A DNA stretch of 64,000 bases from Arthrobacter silvisoli (GCF_003369445.1 NZ_QRCU01000077.1:248001-312000), one strand, 5' to 3'. Shown: positions 8,641-17,246, counted from the stretch's first letter. Notes: a model not told the origin generated them from the sequence alone. Numbers and translations: made by a program.

Positions 8641-9415
8641 CCTGGGCTGCCGAACGGTGCGGCGAGGGGACCAGCACGAAGAACAGCTTTCCACGGGTTG
8701 AGGCCCCGGCGAGCTTCTCGGCCTGCGCCGGATTGGCTGCGACCACCATGAGGCCATCGGTATCCGGTGTACCCAGCCAGTCCGCTGTCTTGCCGCCCTG
8801 GGCGGAGGTCCAAAGTACGGGCACTCCCGCGGCCAGAGTCTCGGGCTTTCCGCCGGCCCCTCCCAGCCCGTCCGAAACAGTGAGCACGATGTTGACCGCC
8901 TGCCCGGCTGAGACCAACTGGATCGAGGAAGGATCGGCGAGCCGGACAGGGACGGCGGATGCTCCCGCCCCGGCGCCGGTGAGGAGGCCCGGCCCCAGCA
9001 GTTGAGCGTCCGTGGGGATCTGGCCGCTGCTGAGCGGGGCGGCAAGCTGACGACCCTGGACGTCCTGCCAGTCGCTCAAAGCACCAGCGGGGACGGCGTC
9101 GGGCGGAACGGCCCGCGGAACCAGGTCTGTTTTCCCGATGGCCAGTCCGGCCGGGAGGTCCCGGGCCGCGACCAGGACCTGGATCTTGTGCTCCGAGGCC
9201 GGCGTCAGTTGATGGACCGCCATCCCGGCGGCGAGGCAAAGCAGCAGGGAGACCGCAAGGCGGCGGTTCCGCAGCAGCCATGCTCCCGCCCGTGCGGGAA
9301 GCGGCCGCCGGGCAGTGAACGTGCGGGAAGGTGCCGGACGGTGGGCGGCAGGCGAACGGGAAAGCGGATGGCCGGGGCGTCCGCGACGGAACCTGGAGGC
9401 TGGTTTGGCTGGCAT
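8630..9415 (-). CDS. SAF domain protein, CpaB/RcpC-like
   Basis: This 261-aa protein has an Arg/Pro-rich cytoplasmic N-terminus of about 50 residues and one TM helix near residues 51-70 (LAVSLLLCLAAGMAVHQL). A SAF-type domain follows from residue 78, with the typical VLVAARDLPAGLAIGKTDLV. The second half resembles the RcpC/CpaB region of Flp-pilus proteins. CpaB proteins are periplasmic parts of Tad/Flp pilus machines, but no tad genes lie here, so the role is unclear. The ATG is preceded 6 nt upstream by TAACGT on the minus strand (9422-9427), suggesting a leaderless message. Confidence 0.72.
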   Translation of the reverse strand: MPAKPASRFRRGRPGHPLSRSPAAHRPAPSRTFTARRPLPARAGAWLLRNRRLAVSLLLCLAAGMAVHQLTPASEHKIQVLVAARDLPAGLAIGKTDLVPRAVPPDAVPAGALSDWQDVQGRQLAAPLSSGQIPTDAQLLGPGLLTGAGAGASAVPVRLADPSSIQLVSAGQAVNIVLTVSDGLGGAGGKPETLAAGVPVLWTSAQGGKTADWLGTPDTDGLMVVAANPAQAEKLAGASTRGKLFFVLVPSPHRSAAQAGS

Positions 9416-9524
9416 GAAGCCACGTTAACCAGCGCGCCCGGGCGGAAGAACGGCCAAGTCACGCTATGTGGACAAGACCGCTATGTGGGCAAGCGAGGAG
9501 GAACCCGGGGGGAACGGATCGGCT

Positions 9525-9782
9525 TTAGCTTGCGGCCGCAGCGGCGGCCGGAGCCGGGGCTGACGCGGGTGCGGAAGGTGCCGCGGAAACGGTGCTGCCC
9601 TTGGAATCACGGGAGTCGGTGCGGTAGAAACCCGAACCCTTGAAGACCACGCCGACGCTGTTGAACTTCTTGCGCAGGGCACCCTGGCATTCCGGGCACT
9701 CGCTCAGCGAGCTGTCCGAGAAAGCCTGGACGATGTCAAAGGCGTGGCCGCAGTCCTTGCAGGCGTAGGCGTAAGTGGGCAC
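9525..9782 (-). CDS. FmdB family zinc-ribbon protein
   Basis: This 85-aa protein begins MPTYAYACKDCGHAF and carries two zinc-knuckle pairs, C8/C11 and C29/C32, as in FmdB-type putative regulators. The sequence GVVFKGSGFYRTD after the ribbon is also diagnostic. The last 20 residues are an Ala/Pro-rich tail. The gene lies downstream of the 5-FTHF cyclo-ligase gene on the same strand, the arrangement also found near galU in mycobacteria. Its biochemical role is not known. Confidence 0.88.
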   Translation of the reverse strand: MPTYAYACKDCGHAFDIVQAFSDSSLSECPECQGALRKKFNSVGVVFKGSGFYRTDSRDSKGSTVSAAPSAPASAPAPAAAAAAS

Positions 9783-9962
9783 TGGTGATCCTCCTCAGGG
9801 ACAAACAACAGGTCCTGTCCGCGTCCGGAACCTTTATGGTTCCTTAGCAGTCCCAGGGCCTGAGTGCCAATTCTATCATCGAGGGCGGCTGGGCCCGCTA
9901 GTACTTGTGGTGCGGACAACAACACCGGCGGGCGCGGACCCTGCTGCAGGATCGCGGCAGGT

Positions 9963-10565
9963 TCAGGACCCTGCGAAGCGAATCTCGCCGTCGGGCGTCA
10001 AGGCGCCGGACACCGGCTTGTCGAAAGGCTCGGCCGGAATGGTCCCGGCGGGCAGGACCTCCCCGGCGTAGACGACGGCAACGGCAGGGGGCCGCTGCCC
10101 GGCGGCGTCCAGCCGCCCAAGAAGGCGGTCATAGTAGCCGCCGCCCTGGCCGATGCGGCTGCCGCTGCCATCAACTGCGGTTGCCGGAAGGAAGATTCCG
10201 TCAGCTCCCGCAACCGCGGAACTGTCCAGCCGCTCGCCGTCGGGTTCGTCAATCGGAGCGAAACGGGAACGGTGGAAGACCGTCAGCGGGGTCCACTCCA
10301 CCCAGCTCAGCTGGCGGTCGTCTTCGCACACGGGAAGGAGGACCCGGTGCCCGGCCTCATGGAGCGCTTCCAGCAGCGGCTTGGTGGGCGGCTCCTTGCC
10401 CACGCCAAGATAGACGGCGAACGTTTTGGAATCCCCGCCAGGCAAGGCGGCAGCCCAGGCCAGACCATGCCGGGCAATGCCTTGTCCGGCAGCGTCGAGC
10501 TGTGCGGCGTCCAAGGCCTTCCGCCGGGCGCGGTGCCCGGCGCGGATCTCGTCTTTCAAAGTCAT
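9963..10565 (-). CDS. 5-formyltetrahydrofolate cyclo-ligase
   Basis: The enzyme converts 5-formyl-THF to 5,10-methenyl-THF with ATP. The 200-aa product ends in the family signature GQGGGYYDRLL, followed by AVVYAGEVLP, and has the N-terminal KDEIRAGHRARRK. An upstream ATG at 10619 would add 18 residues with no family similarity; the ATG at 10565 gives the standard N-terminus. The gene is divergent from galU, with about 120 nt between them. Confidence 0.92.
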   Translation of the reverse strand: MTLKDEIRAGHRARRKALDAAQLDAAGQGIARHGLAWAAALPGGDSKTFAVYLGVGKEPPTKPLLEALHEAGHRVLLPVCEDDRQLSWVEWTPLTVFHRSRFAPIDEPDGERLDSSAVAGADGIFLPATAVDGSGSRIGQGGGYYDRLLGRLDAAGQRPPAVAVVYAGEVLPAGTIPAEPFDKPVSGALTPDGEIRFAGS

Positions 10566-10649
10566 CGCTGAACCAATCCCTGGTGATGGATTACGGAAGC
10601 GAACTACGCCGCCTGCCACCGATTATGGCGCACCGGCCCACCGGACCCG

Positions 10650-10680
10650 TTGTCCATTGTGCGACGCATTCCGTTAGATT
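10650..10680 (+). promoter_or_regulatory. Putative galU promoter
   Basis: TTGTCC at 10650-10655 can serve as -35 and TAGATT at 10675-10680 as -10, with a 19-nt spacer. The GTG start of galU is 6 nt further, so the transcript would be leaderless. Confidence 0.45.
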
Positions 10681-10686
10681 AGAGCG

Positions 10687-11592
10687 GTGACTTCCAATAA
10701 CTGCACCGTCCGCAAGGCCGTCATTCCCGTTGCCGGGCTCGGCACCAGGTTCCTGCCCGCCACCAAGGCGATGCCCAAGGAAATGCTGCCGGTTGTCGAT
10801 AAACCGGCAATCCAGTACGTCGTCGAAGAAGCCGTGAACGTCGGCCTCCACGATGTCCTGATGATCACCGGGCGCAACAAGCGCGCCCTCGAGGACCACT
10901 TCGACCGGGTGCCCGCACTGGAAGCCACGCTTGAAGCGAAGGGCGACACCGCCAAGCTGGAATCCATCCAGGTTGCCACCAACCTCGGCGACATCCACTA
11001 CGTCCGCCAAGGCGACCCCAAGGGCCTTGGCCACGCAGTGCTGCGCGCCAAGCAGCACGTAGGTGACGAACCCTTCGCCGTCCTCCTGGGCGATGACCTC
11101 ATCAACGCCCAGGACACCCTGCTGAGCGACATGATCGACCTCCAGGCGCGCACCGGTGGATCGGTAGTGGCCCTGATCGAGGTGGAACCCTCGCAGATCA
11201 GTTCCTATGGCTGCGCCGACGTCGAGCCCTTCGGCGATGACGGCTTCGTCAAGGTCAAGGGCCTTGTGGAGAAGCCCGCAGCCGCCGATGCCCCCTCCAA
11301 CCTCGCGGTGATCGGACGCTACGTACTGCACCCCGCGGTCTTCGAAGTCCTGGAAAAGACCGAGCCCGGCCGCGGCGGCGAAATCCAGCTGACCGACGCG
11401 CTCCAGGTCCTCGCGGAAGGCGACGGCGAAGGCAGCGGCGTCTACGGCGTCGTGTTCCGCGGCCGCCGCTACGACACCGGCGACAAACTGAGCTACCTCA
11501 AGGCCTGCGTCGAGCTGGCCTGCGACAGTGAAGACCTTGGCCCCGGCCTGCGCGAGTGGCTTCCGGGATTCGCCTCCCGGCTCGACAAGTAA
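10687..11592 (+). CDS. galU: UTP-glucose-1-phosphate uridylyltransferase
   Basis: GalU makes UDP-glucose from UTP and glucose 1-phosphate for envelope polysaccharides and trehalose. The 301-aa protein starts with the nucleotide-binding motif VIPVAGLGTRFLPATKAMPK. It contains GLGHAVLRAK, the DD metal site in LLGDDLI, and the C-terminal RYDTGDKLSYLKA. Length matches the family. It is followed after 6 nt by a RimJ-like acetyltransferase gene, and there is no moeA-type gene between them. Confidence 0.96.
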   Translation: MTSNNCTVRKAVIPVAGLGTRFLPATKAMPKEMLPVVDKPAIQYVVEEAVNVGLHDVLMITGRNKRALEDHFDRVPALEATLEAKGDTAKLESIQVATNLGDIHYVRQGDPKGLGHAVLRAKQHVGDEPFAVLLGDDLINAQDTLLSDMIDLQARTGGSVVALIEVEPSQISSYGCADVEPFGDDGFVKVKGLVEKPAAADAPSNLAVIGRYVLHPAVFEVLEKTEPGRGGEIQLTDALQVLAEGDGEGSGVYGVVFRGRRYDTGDKLSYLKACVELACDSEDLGPGLREWLPGFASRLDK

Positions 11593-11598
11593 CCTGCC

Positions 11599-12219
11599 GT
11601 GTGGGGTTCGGCCATCTGGCCGGTGACCTTGGAAAGCGGCGACCTGCTGCTTCGCCCGATCCGTTACCGGGACAAGCAGGAATGGACCGAAGTCCGGTCC
11701 CGGAACAGCGAATGGCTGGCACCTTGGGAAGCCTCGAACCCGGCGCCCGGGGGAGCACTTCCGAACTACCGGCAGATGGTGGCGTCCTTGAATGCCCAGG
11801 CACGCCAGGCAACGGCGCTGCCCTTCGTGATCGCCGAACGTATCCCGGGCTACCGGGAACCCCGGATCGTGGGACAGCTGACCGTGTCCTCGATCACCTG
11901 GGGCTCAGCGATGATGGCCACGCTCGGCTACTGGGTGGACCAGGACCGTGCAGGCAGGGGAATCGCTCCCACCGCCGTCGCGATGGCCACTGACCACTGC
12001 TTCAGGCAGTTGGGCCTGCACCGGATGGAGATCAACATCCGGCCGGAAAACCGTCCCAGCCTGCGGGTGGTGGAAAAACTCGGCTTCCGGGATGAGGGCT
12101 ACCGGCAGCGGTATCTCCACATCAACGGCAGCTGGGCCGACCATCGCAGCTTCGCCCTGACCTCCGAGGAGGTCCCGGAGGGCCTGCTCAGCACTTGGCT
12201 GCGGAGCCGCCACGGCTGA
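11599..12219 (+). CDS. RimJ/RimL-type GNAT acetyltransferase
   Basis: This 206-aa protein has the GNAT fold with an acetyl-CoA loop in DQDRAGRGIAPTAV and the RimJ/RimL signature RPENRPSLRVVEKLGF. Family members acetylate protein N-termini, for example ribosomal protein S5, or other amines. The GTG start lies 6 nt after the galU stop, so it is part of the galU transcription unit. The mycobacterial galU cluster also contains a rimJ gene at this place. Confidence 0.85.
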   Translation: MWGSAIWPVTLESGDLLLRPIRYRDKQEWTEVRSRNSEWLAPWEASNPAPGGALPNYRQMVASLNAQARQATALPFVIAERIPGYREPRIVGQLTVSSITWGSAMMATLGYWVDQDRAGRGIAPTAVAMATDHCFRQLGLHRMEINIRPENRPSLRVVEKLGFRDEGYRQRYLHINGSWADHRSFALTSEEVPEGLLSTWLRSRHG

Positions 12220-12308
12220 CGGAGCGCTAGTCCATTCATTTGATGCAAGTGGCGACACACCGCCGCTAATGTGGCGGCGCCACCGTGTTTCCTTCTACGG
12301 TTTTGACT

Positions 12309-13238
12309 GTGGACTTCCCTCTCAGCAGCTCAGTGATCCTTGTTGTCACTGTTGCCCTGTGGATTGTTTGGGTTGCTCCATACGTACTGCGGAACCGCCG
12401 CACGCAGCTTGCTACTGCTGCCGTGGTTCCTATGGACGAAGAGGCCGCAGAAACGCCCCGGCTGCAGGCCGTGACGGGCGCGAAAGCGGTCCCCCAGCAG
12501 GAGAAAGCGATGGAGACGATGCAGAGCACCGCACCCGGACCGAGCACCGGAACCGGCAGCGCCGGGCACCTGGGCGCTGCCGTACGGGAACCGGCGTTCA
12601 AGCTCAGATACGGACGCTGCGCCCTGGCCCTGACCGGCCTGCTTCTCTTGCTGACTGCCGTAGTGTCCGGGATCCTCCGCCTCTTCGCGCTGGCCCCCTC
12701 GTGGCTGCCGGTGGTTTCCCTGCTTTCGGTAGCCGGCATTGTCCTGTGGCTGCGCCGCCTGGCCGTCCGGGATCGCCGGGCGAAGATGGAAGCGGCGTTC
12801 CGTTCGGCGATGTCCCCGGCGCGGGAAGAGGCCCCGGAGAGCGTCCCGGCGGAGCCGCGCGACACGGCGGTTTTCGACGCCGAAGCCCACTACCGTGAGG
12901 CCGCCCGGCTGACCGCCGTCGAACTGCGCCAGGCTGCCCTGAAAGTGGCTGAAGCCGCAGGCGACACCAAGGCACCGGGCACGGCCGCCGACGTCAGCTG
13001 GCAGCCGGTCGAGGTTCCCAAGCCCGTATACGTCGACGCGGCGAAAGCCAGCCGTCCGGCACCTGAGCCGCTCGACCTTCCTGCGCAGCCGAAGCCGGTA
13101 GGCAGGCCGATCCTGAAGAATGCCGGCTCCGCCCCGGCGCTGCCCGCGGCCCAGACGCCGTTCGGCAAATCCCAGGCCGTCGGGAAAGCCAACGCTCTGG
13201 GCAATCTGGACGACGTCCTCCAGCGCCGCCGCGCCTGA
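12309..13238 (+). CDS. SepX/GlpR-like divisome membrane protein
   Basis: This 309-aa protein begins with a TM helix (about residues 6-26) running into VWVAPYVLRNRR. It then has a roughly 80-residue linker, two closely spaced TM helices around residues 105-148, and a long Ala/Pro-rich C-terminus ending in DDVLQRRRA. This layout, and the position after galU and rimJ, match the actinobacterial SepX/GlpR family. These membrane proteins work at the septum; in corynebacteria GLPR binds the gephyrin-like protein GLP. I chose the GTG at 12309, 7 nt after TACGGT; a GTG at 12285 is the alternative. Assignment is by architecture and context. Confidence 0.6.
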   Translation: MDFPLSSSVILVVTVALWIVWVAPYVLRNRRTQLATAAVVPMDEEAAETPRLQAVTGAKAVPQQEKAMETMQSTAPGPSTGTGSAGHLGAAVREPAFKLRYGRCALALTGLLLLLTAVVSGILRLFALAPSWLPVVSLLSVAGIVLWLRRLAVRDRRAKMEAAFRSAMSPAREEAPESVPAEPRDTAVFDAEAHYREAARLTAVELRQAALKVAEAAGDTKAPGTAADVSWQPVEVPKPVYVDAAKASRPAPEPLDLPAQPKPVGRPILKNAGSAPALPAAQTPFGKSQAVGKANALGNLDDVLQRRRA

Positions 13239-13248
13239 CACGCGGCCA

Positions 13249-14046
13249 ATGACAAGACTCTGCATTGCGGGCGGCACCGGCCAGATCGGCCGCTTGCTCG
13301 CCCGCTTTGCCGTGGAGCAGGGTCATCAGGTCACCGTCTTCAGCCGCAATCCGCCCGTGGGACCGGCCGACGGCGTGCGTTACCTCCGTGCGGACGCCAC
13401 CACAGGGGAGGGGCTGGCTGAGGCGCTGGGTGGCTCCGACGTCGTCATAGACTGCCTTGAGGGTCGCTCGGGCAAGGCGCTGCAGCAGTATGCCGATGCC
13501 GGCGCCCGCCTTCTGGCCGCCGCTGCCACGGCGGGGGTCCAGCGGGCCGTTGCCCTCTCGATCATCAACTGCGACGCGAGCAGGGCGGCCTTCTATGCCT
13601 CCAAGGCCGCGAAGGAGAGGGTCTATGCGGCGTCGGGGGTGGAGACCCTGACTGTGCGGGCCAGCCAGTTCCACAGCTTGCTGGCGGCAGTGTTCGCAGC
13701 AGGGGCCAAGGTGGGCCTGGTGCCCGTCATCAAGGGCTCGAGGTTCCAGACCATTTCGCCCGTGGAGGTGGCCCGGGCGTTGTTGGCCGAAGCCGTCGCC
13801 CCGTTTCCGGAACCGGCTGGGCAGCGGCACCGCATCGTGACCATTGCCGGTCCGGAGATCCGCACCATGCGGGAACTCGCGGAAAACTGGCGGCGGATCA
13901 CCGGCCGCAAGGGCTTCATAGTCGAGGTCCCGCTGCCGGGAGCGATGGGCGATTACCTGCGGAAGGGCCTCAACCTCGCCCCGGAATCGCGACACGGTAC
14001 GGAGACGTTCGAGTCCTGGTTGGCAAAAACGCCGGATAGTTTGTAG
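13249..14046 (+). CDS. NmrA/SDR-like NAD(P)-binding protein
   Basis: This 265-aa protein starts with the Rossmann motif CIAGGTGQIGRLLARF and has the atypical-SDR features VIDCLEG near residue 66 and a variant YxxxK element, AFYASKAAKE, near residue 115. The C-terminal half resembles NmrA-like or ThrE/NAD(P)H-binding proteins that lack a strict catalytic tetrad. Substrate and role are unknown. The ATG starts 10 nt after the SepX-like gene, so they may be co-transcribed. A tRNA gene follows. Confidence 0.75.
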   Translation: MTRLCIAGGTGQIGRLLARFAVEQGHQVTVFSRNPPVGPADGVRYLRADATTGEGLAEALGGSDVVIDCLEGRSGKALQQYADAGARLLAAAATAGVQRAVALSIINCDASRAAFYASKAAKERVYAASGVETLTVRASQFHSLLAAVFAAGAKVGLVPVIKGSRFQTISPVEVARALLAEAVAPFPEPAGQRHRIVTIAGPEIRTMRELAENWRRITGRKGFIVEVPLPGAMGDYLRKGLNLAPESRHGTETFESWLAKTPDSL

Positions 14047-14090
14047 CGTAGGATGCACTGGCGCGGCCCGGGAACCGGGGCCGCCATCCA

Positions 14091-14163
14091 GGGGCTATAG
14101 CTCAGTTGGTAGAGCGCTTCGTTCGCATCGAAGAGGTCAGGAGTTCGAATCTCCTTAGCTCCA
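14091..14163 (+). tRNA. tRNA-Ala (CGC)
   Basis: The 73-nt sequence folds as a full cloverleaf: acceptor GGGGCTA with TAGCTCC (one G-U pair), D stem GCTC/GAGC, and anticodon stem CTTCG/CGAAG with loop TTCGCAT giving anticodon CGC. The T arm is AGGAG/CTCCT around TTCGAAT. The discriminator is A and CCA is not encoded. It reads the GCG codon. Confidence 0.95.
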
Positions 14164-14171
14164 CAGTGACA

Positions 14172-14212
14172 GTCCTTCGACCTGCGGAAACGCTGGGTCG
14201 GAGGGCTTTTTT
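14172..14212 (+). terminator. Intrinsic terminator after tRNA-Ala
   Basis: A 12-bp stem with a few G-U pairs (14172-14183 with 14195-14206) is followed by six T residues. It starts 8 nt after the tRNA. Confidence 0.85.
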
Positions 14213-14347
14213 CGTGCCGCCCGGGCACCCGCCGGCTCCGGAGGGGCGGCCGGGGCTGCGTCCTCGTGTGGTCTTCCGTAGTGGCTGGTGCAGCGGGCCT
14301 TGGACCCCGCGGCGCCGTAACTTCGGCCAGGCATGCGAAAAAGGCCT

Positions 14348-14797
14348 CTACGCTGCCATCCTGGCGTCGGGGTCGTGGACCTCCTGCTGGCGGACCAGGT
14401 AATTCCGGGAGGACCTCGCGTCGGCGATGCGGGTGCCCTCCGGCACCTTGCTGTCCGCGGGCAGCCGAACTCCATGTCCGATGCGCGCGCCCGCACCGAT
14501 GTGTGAGTGGCGGGCAATGTGGACCCTGTTGCCCAGAACCGCCCCAGCTCCTACGTAGACGTTGTCTCCGATGAAGACATGGTCACCGACGATGGCCTGA
14601 TGGTCGATCCAGCCCCCGCGGCCAATCCGGCAGCCGGACCCGACACGGGCACCTGCCTCGACGTAGGTGGTTGCACCGATGAAGGAATCCTCCTCCGCCC
14701 GGGCGCCCGGGCCGATCAGGCCGCCGCCGTTGGGATGCCGGTGGTAGGTAGTGGCCACGCCGGCATCGTTCTCGACGGTCTCGGTCTTTCTCGTCAT
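14348..14797 (-). CDS. Hexapeptide-repeat (left-handed beta-helix) protein
   Basis: This 149-aa protein consists of about seven imperfect hexapeptide turns of the type IGPGAR, VEAGAR, IGRGGW, IGDNVY, VGAGAV, IGAGAR, spanning residues 28-115. These form a left-handed beta-helix as in acyl/acetyltransferases and gamma-carbonic anhydrases. The conserved coenzyme A extension or a His metal triad is not obvious, so catalysis is uncertain. AAGGAATGGA precedes the ATG as ribosome-binding site. It may be co-transcribed with the small gene upstream on the same strand (14919-15203). Confidence 0.72.
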   Translation of the reverse strand: MTRKTETVENDAGVATTYHRHPNGGGLIGPGARAEEDSFIGATTYVEAGARVGSGCRIGRGGWIDHQAIVGDHVFIGDNVYVGAGAVLGNRVHIARHSHIGAGARIGHGVRLPADSKVPEGTRIADARSSRNYLVRQQEVHDPDARMAA

Positions 14798-14918
14798 TCC
14801 ATTCCTTTCTGGCGCTCGCTGGCGCCTACAAGGAAATTAACGCGGCCTGTTCGGGTTTGATTCCAAGGGTCCCGGCAATCCGGGTACGGTACAGGCCGTG
14901 TAAGGAAGGATGTGAAGA

Positions 14919-15203
14919 TCAGTGACCGCCATCGTGGGCCACCGGAGCCGGGTATGTGGGGTCTGCCCCGGCGGCGGGGGTTTGCCAATATGGGATCTCG
15001 GTGTGTTCGACCGTCACGGTCAACCCGAGCCTCTCGCCGAATGCAATGGCCGGTAGTAGGTGGTTGAGCACTTGTTCCGCGGTGGCCCTGAACACACGCC
15101 CGCGGCTGGACACCTTCAGCCAGCCGTTCGCGTCGCGGTAGTAACGTTCGGTTGTCCGCTTGCCCCTGACTGTCACGCAATACGTGTCGTTTGTCATCTT
15201 CAT
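14919..15203 (-). CDS. Small hypothetical protein
   Basis: This protein of about 94 aa has no TM segment. A basic N-terminal half contains KRTTERYYRDANGWLKV and a following amphipathic stretch (ATAEQVLNHLLPAIAFGERLGL), and the tail is Gly/Pro/His rich. The start was set at the ATG at 15203 because GGAGG lies 7 nt upstream; ATGs at 15209 and 15260 are poorer. The spaced aromatic residues and helix suggest a real folded protein, but I do not recognise the family. Confidence 0.6.
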   Translation of the reverse strand: MKMTNDTYCVTVRGKRTTERYYRDANGWLKVSSRGRVFRATAEQVLNHLLPAIAFGERLGLTVTVEHTEIPYWQTPAAGADPTYPAPVAHDGGH

Positions 15204-15764
15204 GGTCATGCCTCCACTCCGGCGACGCGGTTCCACGGCGGGACATTGCGATTTGTGCATGACGACGGCAGTCCTACAGGCTGCCGTATTGATGCCTCCG
15301 GTCCGTCCCTGTCCCGGACTTCCGCAGCGGGCCGGCTTGTGGTTGCGGCGCTTGCGTGCAGACGCCCCTCATCGGCGAATGTCCGCCAGGGATATGGACC
15401 TGATTTGCTCGTATCTCCTTGGGGCCACGCCCCGGGCGGCGACATTAAACGCAGAACCTGCAGGTACCTTCGCGATCTCGCTAAGAGAAGGCTCGGACAT
15501 TCTCATGTCCTGAACAACCCGTCGCTGTCTGATGGTATCTGCAGGCGCTTTAAGCATACGCCCGGACCTGCCGGGCGGGGAAGACGCCCAGTTCTTCAAC
15601 TTGGATGAACGCCGCTACATGGTCTGCATCACGTAGAAGACTTGATGATTCTTCTGCCGGCACCGAGGGGCTGTCCGTGCCTGTAGTGACTGGCAGGCCA
15701 AGCCCTGGTCCGGCCCACGAAAAGGGGCCTCGAAAGCTTCGGGACTCTGAGCCGCGAGGGTTCC
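15204..15764. other. 560-bp stretch without a convincing gene
   Basis: Several open frames exist (for example 15369-15599 minus and 15060-15608 plus), but none has a ribosome-binding site, family features or actinobacterial codon bias. A perfect 7-bp hairpin sits at 15559-15577. A half-site resembling the left arm of a DosR box, TTCGGGACT, occurs at 15738-15746. The stretch may hold the promoter of the small minus-strand gene and a terminator region for none of the neighbours. Confidence 0.5.
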
Positions 15765-16802
15765 TTATGCGGGCGACTCCGCCCCTCTTTGCTCTTCGAT
15801 GAGGTTGGCGAACAGCCGCAAATGGTCGGCCACCATGCGCTCCGCGCTGAAGTGCTGCTCCACCCGGGCCCGGCACTGCGCACGGCTCAGGTCAGCGGCA
15901 GCCGGGATCATGGCTGCGAGCTTATCGGTGGAGGCAAGGTAACCCGTTATTCCATCGCTCACGATTTCCGGCGCGGAACCGAACGGCGTTCCCAACACCG
16001 GCGTTCCGGTGGCGAGTGCTTCAATCATGACCAGGCCGAAGGGCTCGGACCACTGGATCGGGTTGAGGAACGCGAGTGCTTCGCCCATGAGGTGATACTT
16101 TTCGGCGTTGTCCACTTCGCCCGTGACGTCCTCGTTGGGACCGAGGATCGGTTTGATGACTTCCTCGAAGTACTGGATCTCCTCAGGTTCGCGGATCTTG
16201 GTCGCGATCCGGAGCGGCACCCCGGCCTGGCGGGCGATCCTGATGGCTTCCAGGACCCCTTTGTCCGGGCTCATCCGCCCCACGAAGCACACATAGCCGC
16301 CCTGGCCGGTGCCCACGGGTACCGAGGAGAGATCGATGCCGTGGTGGATCACGGCGCGGACCGGTAGACCGGGCACCCGGGAAGCCTGGTCGCGGGAGAT
16401 CGAGATGATGGAGGCGGTTCTTCCGATCGCCCGGTAGACATCTTTGGCTGAGGGCGTGAGCGGCCCGTGGATCGTCGTCACGACCGGCACCCCGGATGGT
16501 CCGCAGCGGCACAGTGGGCCGGCCAGCGTGTGGTCGTGGATAATGTCGACATCCCGGAGCCCTTCATAAGCCCGCACCACGTGGCTGAGCTCGGAGAGGG
16601 TGAAGCCAAGTTCCCTTGGATCCGAAGTCCTCATGCCTGGCACCAGGCGGACTGGGCACCGGCTGTCCGAGGACGCCGCCAACATCACTTCGTGCCCGGA
16701 CTCGGCAAATCCCCGAGCCAGAGTGTCCACTACCCTTTCGGTGCCCCCATAAGTAGGAGGGGGAACGGGGATCCACGGTCCTGCAACAAGTCCTATCCGC
16801 AT
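15765..16802 (-). CDS. Glycosyltransferase family 4 protein
   Basis: This 345-aa protein is a GT-B fold glycosyltransferase of family 4. The N-terminal donor loop reads YGGTERVVDTLARG. The second domain starts with VCFVGRMSPDKG near residue 170 and carries the E-x7-E motif in EPFGLVMIEALATGTPVLG. It probably transfers a sugar from a nucleotide-sugar donor. Acceptor is unknown and no exopolysaccharide cluster surrounds it. The ATG at 16802 is preceded by GGAAGGCAGGA, whereas an upstream ATG at 16853 would add 17 residues unlike the family. Confidence 0.85.
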   Translation of the reverse strand: MRIGLVAGPWIPVPPPTYGGTERVVDTLARGFAESGHEVMLAASSDSRCPVRLVPGMRTSDPRELGFTLSELSHVVRAYEGLRDVDIIHDHTLAGPLCRCGPSGVPVVTTIHGPLTPSAKDVYRAIGRTASIISISRDQASRVPGLPVRAVIHHGIDLSSVPVGTGQGGYVCFVGRMSPDKGVLEAIRIARQAGVPLRIATKIREPEEIQYFEEVIKPILGPNEDVTGEVDNAEKYHLMGEALAFLNPIQWSEPFGLVMIEALATGTPVLGTPFGSAPEIVSDGITGYLASTDKLAAMIPAAADLSRAQCRARVEQHFSAERMVADHLRLFANLIEEQRGAESPA

Positions 16803-17089
16803 TTCCTGCCTTCCAAGAAAAGGATGGGCCGGACTCTCCCTGGATCCTGACACGCACCCAAGACTGTCTAAGGCGTCGGCTTAACCTCTGCACTGACTAT
16901 TACTCCAGGACCCACATTGGACAAGGCCTACTCAGCCTGGCTTTCCCCGACGTTGCGGTCCTATGCTTACGCCTGCCCCTGGCTGGCGTGACCGGCATGA
17001 GCGCCGCGCCCGAGTAGGCCGGAATGGGGGTTGATCGCGGATTTGTGCCTGGGGATCCCGGACCGGAATCCTGGGTGATGGGGGACCGC

Positions 17090-17136
17090 GTAGGGGCTAA
17101 TGCCCCTACCCGGTCCCCGGCCTCCGGGGATGAAAT
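17090..17136 (+). promoter_or_regulatory. DosR/DevR-box-like palindrome and promoter of BON gene
   Basis: A perfect dyad, GTAGGGGC-TAAT-GCCCCTAC (17090-17109), matches most positions of the DosR consensus (GGGnCTWW then GnCCC). A -10-like TGAAAT lies at 17131-17136, which would put the start near 17143 and the box centre at about -43. DosR boxes are known to sit at this distance. A second hairpin (TCCCCGG/CCGGGGA) lies between them. The rest of 16803-17246 shows nothing else. Confidence 0.5.
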
Positions 17137-17246
17137 GGAGGCATCCCGGCGGCGTGCGGGGGAGGGGCAACCAGGGCCTGGTAACCCCTCCGCGTCAGCC
17201 GCTCCTGGAAGGGTTTCCGGCCGGAACGAAAGGACAAGGATCCATT

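Noticed and set aside
14091..14163. tRNA-Ala as an active integration site
   Set aside because: No integrase gene and no repeat of the tRNA 3' end were found in the window.
15369..15599. 76-codon minus-strand frame in the gene-poor stretch
   Set aside because: No ribosome-binding site, no family pattern, and composition not different from other chance frames.
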